Below, piece after piece: positions 1 to 8,256 of a stretch of DNA of 64,000 nt (its first letter is position 1; every line of letters begins with the position of its first letter). A model generated the notes under the pieces. That model ran no database searches, had not been told where the DNA came from, and saw only the letters and a list, made by a program, of their open reading frames with translations. The DNA lies in assembly GCF_005116665.1 (NCBI RefSeq), contig NZ_SWCJ01000006.1, positions 1-64,000 on the forward strand. Reading direction: 5' to 3'. Source of the stretch: Ferrimonas aestuarii (GTDB lineage Bacteria; Pseudomonadota; Gammaproteobacteria; Enterobacterales; Shewanellaceae). Both the position numbers and the translations under genes were made by a program.

Positions 1-114
1 CCGCTCGACGCCCAGTAAATCCACCGAAGCTTCAATACTGTCGTTTCCGCTCGACTTGCATGTGTTAGGCCTGCCGCCAGCGTTCAATCTGAGCCATGAT
101 CAAACTCTTCAATT
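1..114 (-). rRNA. rrs: 16S ribosomal RNA, 5' end only (partial)
   Basis: Read on the minus strand, this segment begins with the conserved 16S start (AATTGAAGAGTTTGATC) and continues through the GGCTCAGATTGAACGCTGG and GGCAGGCCTAACACATGC blocks into variable region V1. The rest lies beyond the left edge. The V1 hairpin (AAACGACAGT... GTCGAGCGG) looks more like Ferrimonas than classical Shewanella as far as I remember; an alignment would settle this. Confidence 0.97.
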
Positions 115-240
115 AAAAAGTTTTTTGGAATCCGAAAATTCCGACTCAATGAATTACTGAATTAACTTGTTATAGTCACTCAGTGCAACATTGATATATG
201 AGATATCAATCCTGCGCGAGTGCCCACACAGATTGTCTGA

Positions 241-257
241 TAAATTTTTAAAGAGCG
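241..257 (-). promoter_or_regulatory. rRNA boxA antitermination element
   Basis: On the minus strand the sequence CGCTCTTTAAAAATTTA matches the gammaproteobacterial rrn leader boxA (TGCTCTTTAACAATTTA). It sits about 130 nt upstream of the mature 16S 5' end, the usual place for NusB/NusE-dependent antitermination. Confidence 0.85.
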
Positions 258-410
258 TTGCAACTTAAACCGTGGTTCCCGTTGCTGAGGCTGCGCATTC
301 TACGCTTTCCTCGTTTCCCGTCAACCCTTATTTTTAAAGGATTTTCCGAGTGTCGATGTTTTGCTCAACGTCCGTTTTGGTAACCGCTGTGCCCCGTCGA
401 CAGGAAGCGC

Positions 411-438
411 ATTATAGGGAGGGATTCAGATTGCACAA
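411..438 (-). promoter_or_regulatory. rRNA operon promoter
   Basis: On the minus strand there is a -35 box TTGTGC (433-438), a 16-nt spacer and a perfect -10 box TATAAT (411-416), followed by a GC-rich GCGC discriminator typical of stringently controlled rRNA promoters. AT-rich, UP-element-like sequence (runs of T and A) lies just upstream at about 440-470. The promoter is in the short gap after the murI stop codon, so murI and the rrn operon are read in the same direction. Confidence 0.8.
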
Positions 439-491
439 GGGCTTTTTCAAGAAAAACGATCGATCGATTCAGTTTTAATCAATCAGGTAAT

Positions 492-1271
492 TTAAACGGC
501 GAAAACTGCTATTTTTAAGAACCCGAGACCATTTAACCACTGAACCAGTTCTTTTGATGGCTCACTGCCCGTGTAATAAAAGCAGTGTTGTGGCGGTTTT
601 TCAGTCACTACTCGGCCGTCTATTAATGTGCATACTCGCCGGGCAATGGCACTGCCAGAATCAACCAAGGTGACTCCAGCTCCCATAATCTGGGCGATCT
701 CATCCGCCAATAAAGGAAAGTGAGTACAGCCAAGCACCACTACATCCACCTTAGCCGCTACCAAGGGAGCAAGTATTGTCGCTACCTGGCTTAACTCAAT
801 CCCCTGACCTGACAGCTTTGACTCCGCCAGCTTCACCAATTCACTGCTGCCGACGCGAACCACTCGAGTCTGCTGCGCAAATTCATCGATCAATGCTTGA
901 GTGTAGGAACGGCAGATGGTGCCCGGAGTTGCCAATAAGCCGATGACACCTCGGTGACTGAGTAATGCAGCAGGCTTAATTGCTGGCACCACACCAACAA
1001 CAGGAATATCCAACACCTGACGCAGTGCGGGCAAGGCCAAGGTGCTGGCGGAGTTACAGGCCACCACAACCACACTTGGCTGAATTCGCGCAACCGCCTT
1101 AGTGATTAAGCTAACGCATCCTTGTATGAGGGTCTCTGACTCTAACTCCCCATAGGGGAATCGGGCGCTATCCGCCAAGTAGTGGATAGGCCAATTAGGG
1201 AGTGCCTGCTGAATGTGCTGACACACAGAGAGCCCACCTACGCCAGAATCAAAAACTAAGATCGAACTCAT
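492..1271 (-). CDS. murI: Glutamate racemase
   Basis: MurI interconverts L- and D-glutamate in the cytoplasm to supply D-Glu for peptidoglycan. The 259-residue protein has the N-terminal VFDSGVGGLSV signature with the catalytic-face Asp/Ser. The first catalytic cysteine is in VVACNSAST and the second in VVLGCTHFPLL. I chose the ATG at 1271, directly before SSILVFDSGVGG. An upstream in-frame start at 1340 would add 23 residues not expected in the family, though neither start has a strong ribosome site. Its position upstream of a 16S gene in the same direction matches the murI-rrsB order of Escherichia coli. Confidence 0.95.
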   Translation of the reverse strand: MSSILVFDSGVGGLSVCQHIQQALPNWPIHYLADSARFPYGELESETLIQGCVSLITKAVARIQPSVVVVACNSASTLALPALRQVLDIPVVGVVPAIKPAALLSHRGVIGLLATPGTICRSYTQALIDEFAQQTRVVRVGSSELVKLAESKLSGQGIELSQVATILAPLVAAKVDVVVLGCTHFPLLADEIAQIMGAGVTLVDSGSAIARRVCTLIDGRVVTEKPPQHCFYYTGSEPSKELVQWLNGLGFLKIAVFAV

Positions 1272-1408
1272 ACACTTATATAGAGGAGATAAACTTAACT
1301 GGAGGCCGATGATTTTCACACAGCTGGGCACATTTACCAAGGAAGCTGGACTTAGCCAGCGTCTTGGTTAGAATTCCCACTCTTTTTATTGCGCTACCGG
1401 AGATTACC

Positions 1409-2509
1409 ATGGATCCGAAACTTCTCGATCCGACCCAATACGACGCCCAGTTGGCTGAAAAGTGCCAACGCATGACGTCGATGTTTGCCCCATTTGATGC
1501 TCCGGAGCTGGAGGTGTTCGCATCCGAACCGGCACACTATCGTATGCGCGCCGAATTTCGCGTTTGGCACGATGGTGACGACCTCTACTACATCATGTTT
1601 GATCAACAAACTCGCTCTAAAGTGAAGACTGAGCAGTTCCTGCCGGCCAGTGCGCTGATCAATCAATTTATGCCGAAACTGATCGAGGCAGTAAAGCCAA
1701 ACCCGAGCTTGCGGTTTAAGTTGTTTCAGGTGGACTTTTTGTCATCACTGAGCGGTGAGCTCGTGATCTCCCTGCTCTATCACCGCCAGCTGGATGAAGC
1801 TTGGGAACGCGACATCGAAGCGCTGCGCCAACAATGGTTAGCCGAAGGCGTCACCGTTAACTTCATTGGTCGTGCTAAAAAGCAAAAGCTCTGCATCGAG
1901 CGAGATTACGTTGATGAAGTGCTAAATGTACACGGCACTCCCATGCACTACCGTCAGATCGAAAATAGCTTCACTCAACCAAACGGCAAGGTAGCCGAGA
2001 AAATGCTTGAGTGGGCGGTAGACTGCACCCGCAACAGCAGCGGCGATCTACTGGAGCTTTACTGCGGCAACGGCAACTTCTCTCTGGCGTTGGCACAGAA
2101 CTTCGAAAAGGTGCTCGCCACTGAGCTGGCGAAGCCATCGGTGGAGTCTGCTCAGCACAACATTGCTAAGAACAACATCGACAACGTCACCATCATTCGT
2201 ATGTCGGCGGAGGACTTCACCGACGCCATGAATGGGGTACGGGAATTTAACCGCTTGAGAGGCATCGACCTCAAAGCCTTCAACTGCAACACCATCTTCG
2301 TTGACCCACCGCGCGCCGGCTTAGATAAAGAGACTGAGAAGATGGTGCAGGGCTATGAGCGTATCCTGTACATCTCCTGTAACCCTGAGACACTGCTGGA
2401 TAACCTCGGCACCTTGGGCGAAACCCATAAGATCACCCGCTTAGCGCTGTTCGATCAGTTCCCATACACCCACCATATGGAAGCGGGTGTGCTGCTGGAG
2501 CGTAAGTAA
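1409..2509 (+). CDS. trmA: tRNA (uracil-5-)-methyltransferase TrmA
   Basis: TrmA uses S-adenosylmethionine to make 5-methyluridine at position 54 in the T-loop of tRNA. The 366-residue length equals that of the Escherichia coli enzyme when the ATG at 1409 is used; a start at 1364 would add 15 unlike residues. SAM-binding motif I is [22 protein letters not shown] and the catalytic cysteine motif YISCNPETL follow, and the C-terminus ends near a conserved [12 protein letters not shown]. It is divergent from murI and is followed by a clear terminator. Synteny with murI/rrn also agrees with enterobacteria. Confidence 0.96.
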   Translation: MDPKLLDPTQYDAQLAEKCQRMTSMFAPFDAPELEVFASEPAHYRMRAEFRVWHDGDDLYYIMFDQQTRSKVKTEQFLPASALINQFMPKLIEAVKPNPSLRFKLFQVDFLSSLSGELVISLLYHRQLDEAWERDIEALRQQWLAEGVTVNFIGRAKKQKLCIERDYVDEVLNVHGTPMHYRQIENSFTQPNGKVAEKMLEWAVDCTRNSSGDLLELYCGNGNFSLALAQNFEKVLATELAKPSVESAQHNIAKNNIDNVTIIRMSAEDFTDAMNGVREFNRLRGIDLKAFNCNTIFVDPPRAGLDKETEKMVQGYERILYISCNPETLLDNLGTLGETHKITRLALFDQFPYTHHMEAGVLLERK

Positions 2510-2550
2510 CCGCACTGCATCACACCCACTTTGACGCTCTTCAACATAGA

Positions 2551-2573
2551 ACCCGCCAATCGGCGGGTTTTTC
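2551..2573 (+). terminator. Rho-independent terminator after trmA
   Basis: ACCCGCC-AAT-CGGCGGGT stem followed by a run of T. Confidence 0.88.
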
Positions 2574-2623
2574 GTATCCGCGATCACAGCCAGCCACTAT
2601 CCCTCACTCTATAAGATAAGCTC

Positions 2624-2658
2624 GCTTACCTAATGACATTCGCTTACAGAGTGCTTAC
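2624..2658 (+). promoter_or_regulatory. Three GCTTAC direct repeats, possible OmpR-family (PmrA/CpxR-type) box
   Basis: GCTTAC occurs at 2624-2629, 2642-2647 and 2653-2658. The last two are 11 bp apart, the half-site period of PmrA-type response regulators, which control eptA genes in enterobacteria. The repeats end 62 bp before the TTG start that I favour for the downstream gene. Assignment to a particular regulator is inference, and no convincing -10/-35 pair was found. Confidence 0.35.
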
Positions 2659-2719
2659 GCCCTTGTGCCTCTGGCCTTGGGACAATTCCTCTCCTAATAC
2701 CCGCCATAGGAGAGCGTTC

Positions 2720-4372
2720 TTGAAGATCCCAACCATTTCAAAATTCAAACATCTGCATCCGTGGCAGCTTCCGATGCTTGTCGCCCTCTACATCGGCCTG
2801 TTGCTTAACTTCCCCTTCTACCGAAAGCTGGCAGAGATCTTCGATCGCCTAGGCCAAGTCGACTTAGGCTTTATGCTGTCGATTCCATTGTTTATCTGTG
2901 CCGTGCTGACGCTGCTGTTCACCCTAATCTGCTGGGGCCCCTTGAGAAAACCGCTGTTGTGTACCTTGGTCGTTCTTTCCTCACTTGCCTGTTATGCCTC
3001 GCTTACCTATGGCGTCGTCATTGATTACGGCATGATCGAAAACTTCGCCGAGACCAACAGTCATGAAGCGCTGTCTTATCTCACGCCAGGCGCCGCTCTC
3101 TGGTTCGTCGTCACCGCACTGCTGCCATCACTACTCATCTGGAAAGCGCCACTCACCCCAGCACTTAAATACCATAAAGCCGTCATCTCCTCTTGTTTGG
3201 TGATTGTGGCTTGTGTCGCAACCGTACTCTGTATTGCCACTGGGTATTATCAGAACTACACCTCCGTGGGTCGCAACAACAGTTACCTAAAGGCGATGAT
3301 CATCCCAACCCATGCCATCTATAGCGGCGCCAAATATGTTTCCAATACCTATCTGGCTAAGCCTGAACCTTTCAAACACCTTGGGCTAGACGCCCAGCAA
3401 GCCAAAAGCGATCCTCAGGGCAAGCCCAATCTCTTGGTCTTGGTGGTGGGAGAAACAGCCCGAGCGAAAAACTCATCTCACTATGGCTACCAGCGCGATA
3501 CCAATCCCTTTACCCGAGAGCGTGGCGTGATTCCCTTTATGGAGGTTAGCTCATGCGGCACGGCCACCGCAGTATCGGTGCCTTGTATGTTCTCTGCGTT
3601 TAACCGTGATAACTTCGACGGCAAACAAGCACGTAATCAGTCCAACCTAATGGATATGCTTAGCCATGCCGGCTTGGAAACGTTATGGCTTGAAAATGAC
3701 GGCGGCAGTAAAGGGGTGGCCGACCGCATCCCGTTCCATACGATGGATCCTAAGGCCAATCCCAGTCTCTGCAAGGGCGGCGTCTGTTTTGATGAAGTGC
3801 TATTGGCGCCGCTCAAACAGCAGATTGAACAACAAACCCATGATGGCGTCATCGTACTGCACCTGATTGGCAGTCATGGTCCAACCTACTTCAAGCGCTA
3901 CCCAAAATCGAAGGGGCCCTTCACCCCAGCGTGCGAAACCGCAAGCATTGAAAATTGCAGCAGCGAGGAGTTGGTCAACGTCTACGACAATACCCTCTAC
4001 TACACCGACTACGTATTGGGGCAGGTGATCGATATCCTCAACAACAACGCTGGCCAGCACAATACCGCCATGCTCTATCTATCGGATCACGGTGAGTCTT
4101 TAGGAGAAAACGGCCTCTACCTTCACGGTTTTCCCTACTCCCTCGCTCCAGAGGAACAAACTCAGGTTCCCATGCTGTTTTGGAGCTCTGAGCAGTTCGC
4201 TCAGCAAGCGCAACTTAATACCGATTGCCTAACGCAAAAGGCACAGCTTGGGGGGTTCTCCCACGACAATCTGTTCCACTCGGTTCTGGGTCTAATGTCC
4301 GTTAGCACGTCGTTGTATCATCGAGATCTGGATCTGTTCGCCAGCTGCACCAATACTCCATCAAACACCTAA
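2720..4372 (+). CDS. eptA: Lipid A phosphoethanolamine transferase (EptA family)
   Basis: Inner-membrane enzyme that transfers phosphoethanolamine from phosphatidylethanolamine to lipid A on the periplasmic face, lowering surface charge and polymyxin binding. The N-terminal third has about five hydrophobic spans. The periplasmic sulfatase-fold domain begins with GETARAKNSSHYGY, where the Thr (about residue 246) is the expected nucleophile. It also has SCGTATAVSVPCMFS, HLIGSHGPTYFKRYP and LSDHGESLGENGLYLHG metal-site motifs. I place the start at TTG 2720 because AGGAGA lies 7 nt upstream. That gives 550 residues, the normal family length, whereas an ATG at 2633 adds 29 atypical residues and overlaps possible regulatory repeats. 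Confidence 0.9.
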   Translation: MKIPTISKFKHLHPWQLPMLVALYIGLLLNFPFYRKLAEIFDRLGQVDLGFMLSIPLFICAVLTLLFTLICWGPLRKPLLCTLVVLSSLACYASLTYGVVIDYGMIENFAETNSHEALSYLTPGAALWFVVTALLPSLLIWKAPLTPALKYHKAVISSCLVIVACVATVLCIATGYYQNYTSVGRNNSYLKAMIIPTHAIYSGAKYVSNTYLAKPEPFKHLGLDAQQAKSDPQGKPNLLVLVVGETARAKNSSHYGYQRDTNPFTRERGVIPFMEVSSCGTATAVSVPCMFSAFNRDNFDGKQARNQSNLMDMLSHAGLETLWLENDGGSKGVADRIPFHTMDPKANPSLCKGGVCFDEVLLAPLKQQIEQQTHDGVIVLHLIGSHGPTYFKRYPKSKGPFTPACETASIENCSSEELVNVYDNTLYYTDYVLGQVIDILNNNAGQHNTAMLYLSDHGESLGENGLYLHGFPYSLAPEEQTQVPMLFWSSEQFAQQAQLNTDCLTQKAQLGGFSHDNLFHSVLGLMSVSTSLYHRDLDLFASCTNTPSNT

Positions 4373-4410
4373 TTCAGCCAGCGGAACCGCAATTACCCCA
4401 TAAACAACAA

Positions 4411-4435
4411 ACCCGCACCAATGGGTGCGGGTTTG
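4411..4435. terminator. Bidirectional terminator between eptA and fabR
   Basis: AAACCCGCACC-AAT-GGTGCGGGTTT hairpin with A and T flanks, placed between convergent genes. Confidence 0.85.
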
Positions 4436-4454
4436 AACATGAAAAAAGCACTGA

Positions 4455-5066
4455 TTACTCGTAACCACTGCGCTGCAAACTGTCCGAGCCTTTGGCAATC
4501 ATCCGCAACTGGATGATCAATCGCTCCGCCAGCGCCTTACGCTCTTTTTTATTCAGATCCAGTGCTTCGGCGCCACTGGAAAACACTAACACCACCAGCG
4601 CTTCCGCTTGGGCATAAGCCAGATCTGGGCGGCGGTTGGCTTTGGCCTGCAGATAATGATCGAGCTCATCAATAAAGTGGCGAACCTCACGGTTTACCGC
4701 GCCACGAAAAGCCGCAGAGGTTCCCGAACGCTCACGAAGAAGCAACCGGAACACATTGGGGTTGCTGTCGATAAATTCCATAAAGGTTTCAATGGAGGCT
4801 CGAATCACGCTGCCCCCCTCTTCCGCCCGCTGACGACCTTTGCGCATTAATTGGCGCAAAGTCAGGCCACCCTCGTCGACCATGGTCAGGCCCAGCTCTT
4901 CCATATCTTTAAAGTGACGGTAGAAAGAGGTTGGCGCAATACCCGCTTCGCGAGCCACTTCCCGCAAACTCAAATTAGAAATACTGCGCTCCGCACTCAA
5001 TTGGTTAAAGGCGGCATCCAATAATGCTCGCCGAGTGCGCTCTTTTTGCTGTGCTCGAATCCCCAT
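4455..5066 (-). CDS. fabR: TetR-family regulator of unsaturated fatty acid synthesis
   Basis: FabR senses the saturated/unsaturated acyl pool and represses genes for unsaturated fatty acid synthesis. The helix-turn-helix block [20 protein letters not shown] and the following [12 protein letters not shown] are nearly identical to Escherichia coli FabR, as is [20 protein letters not shown] in the ligand domain. The ATG at 5066 ([13 protein letters not shown]) matches the family start and gives 203 residues; the open frame runs 59 codons further upstream but that part is not FabR-like. It is divergent from the desaturase gene, its likely target, with an operator-like palindrome between them. Confidence 0.93.
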   Translation of the reverse strand: MGIRAQQKERTRRALLDAAFNQLSAERSISNLSLREVAREAGIAPTSFYRHFKDMEELGLTMVDEGGLTLRQLMRKGRQRAEEGGSVIRASIETFMEFIDSNPNVFRLLLRERSGTSAAFRGAVNREVRHFIDELDHYLQAKANRRPDLAYAQAEALVVLVFSSGAEALDLNKKERKALAERLIIQLRMIAKGSDSLQRSGYE

Positions 5067-5178
5067 GAATTCACTATCCTTTATCAATAACGGCGCCATT
5101 CTATCGTCATTAGAGTGAAAGCTCATCTTTGAAACTTCACAATTGCCACTTGAGATCTTGAACGATGCACTCCAAAAT

Positions 5179-5196
5179 AGCGAACAGATGTAAGCT
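5179..5196. promoter_or_regulatory. FabR/DesT-type operator
   Basis: AGCGAACAGATGTAAGCT is an imperfect palindrome (AGC..ACA-GA-TGT..GCT) like the FabR sites of fabA/fabB. It lies 15 bp upstream of the desaturase ATG and between the divergent genes, so it probably represses the desaturase and may affect fabR. Identification is by resemblance to remembered sites. Confidence 0.6.
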
Positions 5197-5211
5197 GAAA
5201 GAGACTCACGG

Positions 5212-6318
5212 ATGAATGAGAAACCGCCTCTGATCTGGCTCAATGCCCTGATCTTTAGCCTAACTGCACTGGTCGCTTTGACTGTTGCGCCTTTGTATGG
5301 CTTCTTTTCTGGCTACAGCCAGTCCATTGTGGCTATTGCCATTGCTTGTTGGGCCTGGAGTGGGTTATCCATTACCGCGGGCTATCACAGACTTTGGTCC
5401 CACAAATCCTTCAACGCCAGCCCATTGGTTCAGTGGTGCCTTGCCATAGGTGGTGCCATGGCGATGCAGAACAGCATCCTGCACTGGTCTTCCGATCACC
5501 GCCGTCACCATAAAAATGTGGACCACGACACCAAAGACCCCTACAGCGCCAGCCGCGGCTTTTGGTACAGCCATATCGGTTGGATGCTTAGAGACTACCA
5601 AGGAGAGCCAGACTACAGCAACGTGCGGGATCTGCAAAAGAACCCCATCGTCATGTTCCAGCACAACCATTACGCCAAACTGGTTCTACTGACCAACATC
5701 GTCTTCCCTTTGGTTATTGGCGCTCTACTGGGTGATGTCATCGGTGCCCTGCTGCTTATTGGCGTGGTTCGCTTAGTTGCCATGCACCACGGCACCTTCT
5801 TTATTAACTCATTGGCGCACATCTGGGGCAGTCAACCTTACAGTGACAAGCACTCTAGTCGAGATAACGGCATCATTGCACTGCTCACCTTCGGTGAGGG
5901 TTACCATAATTTCCACCACACCTTCGAGCTTGATTGGCGCAACGGCATCCGTTGGTTCCACTTCGATCCGACCAAGTGGTTGATTGCCTTACTCGCCAAG
6001 CTGGGGATGGCAACGAATTTAAAGCAGGTACCTCAAGAGCGAATTGAGTCCGCCAAACTGCAGATGCAGCTCAAGCAAAGCCAAACTCTGGCTGAAGCTC
6101 GAGGCCTAAGTGAAGAGTGGCTAGCCAAGTTGGACAGCCAATACCATCAGGTTCAAGAGCGGCTGAAAGCGTATTACCAGCTGCAGCAAGAGAACTTGAG
6201 GCAGAAGCGAAAAGACCTGGATAGCAGCGCCAAAGCCCAACTGGCTGAGCTGAAATCTAAACTGAAAGAGCAACAGCAGCTCTGGGGGCAATTGCGGCAA
6301 CAGCTAGCTCACGCTTAA
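5212..6318 (+). CDS. Membrane fatty acid desaturase (acyl-CoA delta-9 type) with coiled-coil tail
   Basis: Inserts a cis double bond in acyl chains using O2 and a di-iron centre at the membrane surface. The three histidine boxes are present: [15 protein letters not shown] and HNFHH, with hydrophobic segments near residues 9-55 and 160-190. After residue 265 comes a tail of about 100 residues, rich in Gln, Glu, Lys and Leu and predicted by eye to be coiled coil; many bacterial desaturases end near the third box plus a short tail. It is divergent from fabR and shares the control region. The electron donor is not encoded nearby. Confidence 0.92.
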   Translation: MNEKPPLIWLNALIFSLTALVALTVAPLYGFFSGYSQSIVAIAIACWAWSGLSITAGYHRLWSHKSFNASPLVQWCLAIGGAMAMQNSILHWSSDHRRHHKNVDHDTKDPYSASRGFWYSHIGWMLRDYQGEPDYSNVRDLQKNPIVMFQHNHYAKLVLLTNIVFPLVIGALLGDVIGALLLIGVVRLVAMHHGTFFINSLAHIWGSQPYSDKHSSRDNGIIALLTFGEGYHNFHHTFELDWRNGIRWFHFDPTKWLIALLAKLGMATNLKQVPQERIESAKLQMQLKQSQTLAEARGLSEEWLAKLDSQYHQVQERLKAYYQLQQENLRQKRKDLDSSAKAQLAELKSKLKEQQQLWGQLRQQLAHA

Positions 6319-6323
6319 TCCCT

Positions 6324-6349
6324 AAAAGGCGCCAGATGGCGCCTTTTTT
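6324..6349 (+). terminator. Terminator after the desaturase gene
   Basis: AAAAGGCGCC-AGAT-GGCGCC stem followed by six T. Confidence 0.9.
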
Positions 6350-6370
6350 ATTACCAATGCCCAAGCCATC

Positions 6371-6401
6371 ATTGTTGACAACCACAGTCGATGTTAACAA
6401 T
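6371..6401. promoter_or_regulatory. Upstream GntR-type half palindromes of the prp operon
   Basis: ATTGTTGACAAC (6371-6382) and a weaker GATGTTAACAAT (6390-6401) repeat the core of the strong palindrome at 6521-6538. Two or three spaced copies suggest cooperative binding or a DNA loop by the adjacent GntR regulator. Confidence 0.5.
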
Positions 6402-6520
6402 TAGTCTAATGCCCATTCAGCCAACCCGAAGTAAACAAACATGCAAAATCCAATAAATACAACAATTTAGAAGATAATCCATCATATTCACCACTGAATT
6501 ACGCTGACGTAAAAGTTAAC

Positions 6521-6538
6521 CCATTGTTGACAATGGGC
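6521..6538. promoter_or_regulatory. PrpQ (GntR) operator, 18-bp perfect palindrome
   Basis: CCCATTGTTGACAATGGG reads as CCCATTG-TTGA-CAATGGG. The core ATTGTTGACAAT resembles the ATTGTCGACAAT motif that I recall for GntR-type propionate regulators in Shewanella. It lies 42 bp upstream of the regulator's start codon. Confidence 0.65.
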
Positions 6539-6554
6539 GAATAAATACACAGAC

Positions 6555-6570
6555 TGTGACCCATATCACA
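6555..6570. promoter_or_regulatory. CRP/cAMP binding site, perfect consensus
   Basis: TGTGACCCATATCACA matches TGTGA-N6-TCACA exactly. It directly abuts the GGGAG ribosome site (6571-6575) of the GntR gene, so CRP bound here would more likely block or overlap the transcription start than act from a classical -41 or -61 position. Confidence 0.75.
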
Positions 6571-6580
6571 GGGAGCAGTC

Positions 6581-7249
6581 ATGGCAGAGCGTCAACAAAC
6601 ATTAGCGGAACAACTGGCAGACCAACTGCAGATAGCCATCGTGCAAGGGCAGTTGTCTGCAGGCAGTAAGATCAACGAACAAGATCTTGCCGCCCAGTAT
6701 GGCGTAAGCCGCGGTCCGCTCAGAGAAGCACTGCAAAAACTGGAACGTCGCCGCCTTGTCGTCAAAGCCCCTCATATTGGTGCCCGAGTCGCCAAACTCA
6801 CCATCGAAGAGCTCAACGACCTGTACCAAGTTCGAGCCGAACTGGAAGCCATGGCCTGCCGTTTGGCCGCCAAGCAGATAAGTCCGGCCAAACTGGCGGA
6901 GCTGCATATGATTCTAGACCGCCAGCAGCGAGTATTTGAAACTCAGCAAGGGGACTATGCGGTCATCGATGACATCGACTTTCACCTCGGCATCATCAAC
7001 GCCAGTGGCAACCAAACCCTAATTCATACGCTGACCGACGACCTCTACCACCTACTGCAGATGTACCGCAATCAATGCAGCGCAGGCCGTCGTCCACAAC
7101 GCGCCCTAGAGCAGCACCGACAGATTTTAGCCGCCATTGCCGATGGTGATGGTGAACTCGCAGCCCTGCTAATGCGCCGCCACATCGAAGCGGGCCAAGC
7201 CAATACGGAAAAGGTGCTGCGAACTTACATGGAGGAAAACACCCAATGA
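6581..7249 (+). CDS. prpQ: GntR (FadR subfamily) regulator of propionate catabolism
   Basis: DNA-binding repressor or activator of the methylcitrate operon, likely sensing a methylcitrate-cycle intermediate. The winged-helix domain is at about residues 8-70 ([28 protein letters not shown]), followed by an FCD all-helical ligand domain with the metal-site pattern [14 protein letters not shown]... HRQILAAI... RRHIEAG. ATG 6581 has GGGAG 5 nt upstream. The stop overlaps the prpB start by 4 nt (ATGA), so regulator and enzymes are co-transcribed. Enterobacteria use a sigma-54 PrpR instead; this GntR arrangement is usual in Shewanella, Pseudomonas and relatives. Confidence 0.85.
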   Translation: MAERQQTLAEQLADQLQIAIVQGQLSAGSKINEQDLAAQYGVSRGPLREALQKLERRRLVVKAPHIGARVAKLTIEELNDLYQVRAELEAMACRLAAKQISPAKLAELHMILDRQQRVFETQQGDYAVIDDIDFHLGIINASGNQTLIHTLTDDLYHLLQMYRNQCSAGRRPQRALEQHRQILAAIADGDGELAALLMRRHIEAGQANTEKVLRTYMEENTQ

Positions 7250-8127
7250 CCAAAGCGACCCCAGGCCAACGTTTTCGTGATGCCGTAGCCAATGCCAAGC
7301 CACTGCAAATTGTCGGCACCATCAATGCGTACATGGCGCTAATGGCAGAGCAAAGTGGCCATCAGGCGCTGTACCTATCTGGAGCGGGCGTTGCCAATGC
7401 CTCCTTCGGCCTGCCAGATCTCGGCATGACCTCAATGAATGACGTGGTTACCGACGCCGCTCGCATCACCGCAGCAACCGATCTGCCGCTGCTGGTCGAC
7501 ATCGATACTGGTTGGGGTGGCGCTTTCAACATCGCCCGCACCGTTCGCGAATTCGAGCGTGCCGGTGTGGCCGCAGTGCACATGGAAGATCAGGTTGCAC
7601 AGAAGCGCTGTGGTCATCGTCCCAATAAAGCCGTCGTTAGCATTGAAGAGATGTGCGATCGCATTAAAGCCGCGGTGGATGCCCGCCAAGACGACAGCTT
7701 CGTCATCATGGCCAGAACCGATGCGGTGGCAGTTGAAGGGTTAGAGAGCGGCATCGAACGTGCCCAAGCCTACCTAGAAGCGGGCGCAGACATGATCTTC
7801 GCCGAAGCCCTGACTGAGCTGGACCACTACCGTCAATTTAAAGCCAACGTGAATGCGCCGATTCTGGCCAACATGACCGAATTTGGTAAGACCGAACTGT
7901 TCGACAAACAGGATCTGTTTGAAGCCGGAGCCGACATGGTGCTGTATCCGCTTTCCGCCTTCCGAGCTGCCAATTTGGCTGCCCTCAAGGTGTACGAGTC
8001 TCTGAAGCAGGATGGCCATCAGCGCAATCAGGTCGATAACATGCAAACCCGCATGGACCTATACAAATTCCTCGGTTACCACGATTACGAGCAGAAACTG
8101 GATCAACTGTTCGCTGAATCCAAATAA
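7246..8127 (+). CDS. prpB: 2-Methylisocitrate lyase
   Basis: Cleaves 2-methylisocitrate to pyruvate and succinate, the last step of the methylcitrate cycle. The 293-residue length matches the Escherichia coli enzyme. Visible motifs are [18 protein letters not shown], the metal-binding DIDTGWGG, and the active-site loop KRCGHR with the catalytic Cys, followed by MARTDA and DMIFAEALT. The start overlaps the regulator gene by 4 nt, implying translational coupling. Confidence 0.95.
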   Translation: MTKATPGQRFRDAVANAKPLQIVGTINAYMALMAEQSGHQALYLSGAGVANASFGLPDLGMTSMNDVVTDAARITAATDLPLLVDIDTGWGGAFNIARTVREFERAGVAAVHMEDQVAQKRCGHRPNKAVVSIEEMCDRIKAAVDARQDDSFVIMARTDAVAVEGLESGIERAQAYLEAGADMIFAEALTELDHYRQFKANVNAPILANMTEFGKTELFDKQDLFEAGADMVLYPLSAFRAANLAALKVYESLKQDGHQRNQVDNMQTRMDLYKFLGYHDYEQKLDQLFAESK

Positions 8128-8171
8128 CCGCCCTAAGTAGAGAACAACAAATAACGCGACAACAAGACTCA

Positions 8172-8235
8172 AGGCGCCAACTTCAGGCCGTGGCCGACAC
8201 CACGGACGCAGTGAGCATGAGCTAGCTAGGCGCCT
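8172..8235 (+). repeat. Structured spacer between prpB and prpC
   Basis: An outer pair AGGCGCC (8172-8178) / GGCGCCT (8229-8235) encloses an inner hairpin CCGTGG (8188-8193) / CCACGG (8200-8205). No U-tract follows, so it looks more like an mRNA processing or stability structure than a terminator. prpC begins 21 nt after it. Confidence 0.5.
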
Positions 8236-8256
8236 CACATTAAAGGAAGCATTATC

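Noticed and set aside
6371..6538. Repeated ATTGTTGACAA elements as part of a CRISPR or mobile element
   Set aside because: Only two or three short palindromic copies beside a GntR gene, best explained as operators.
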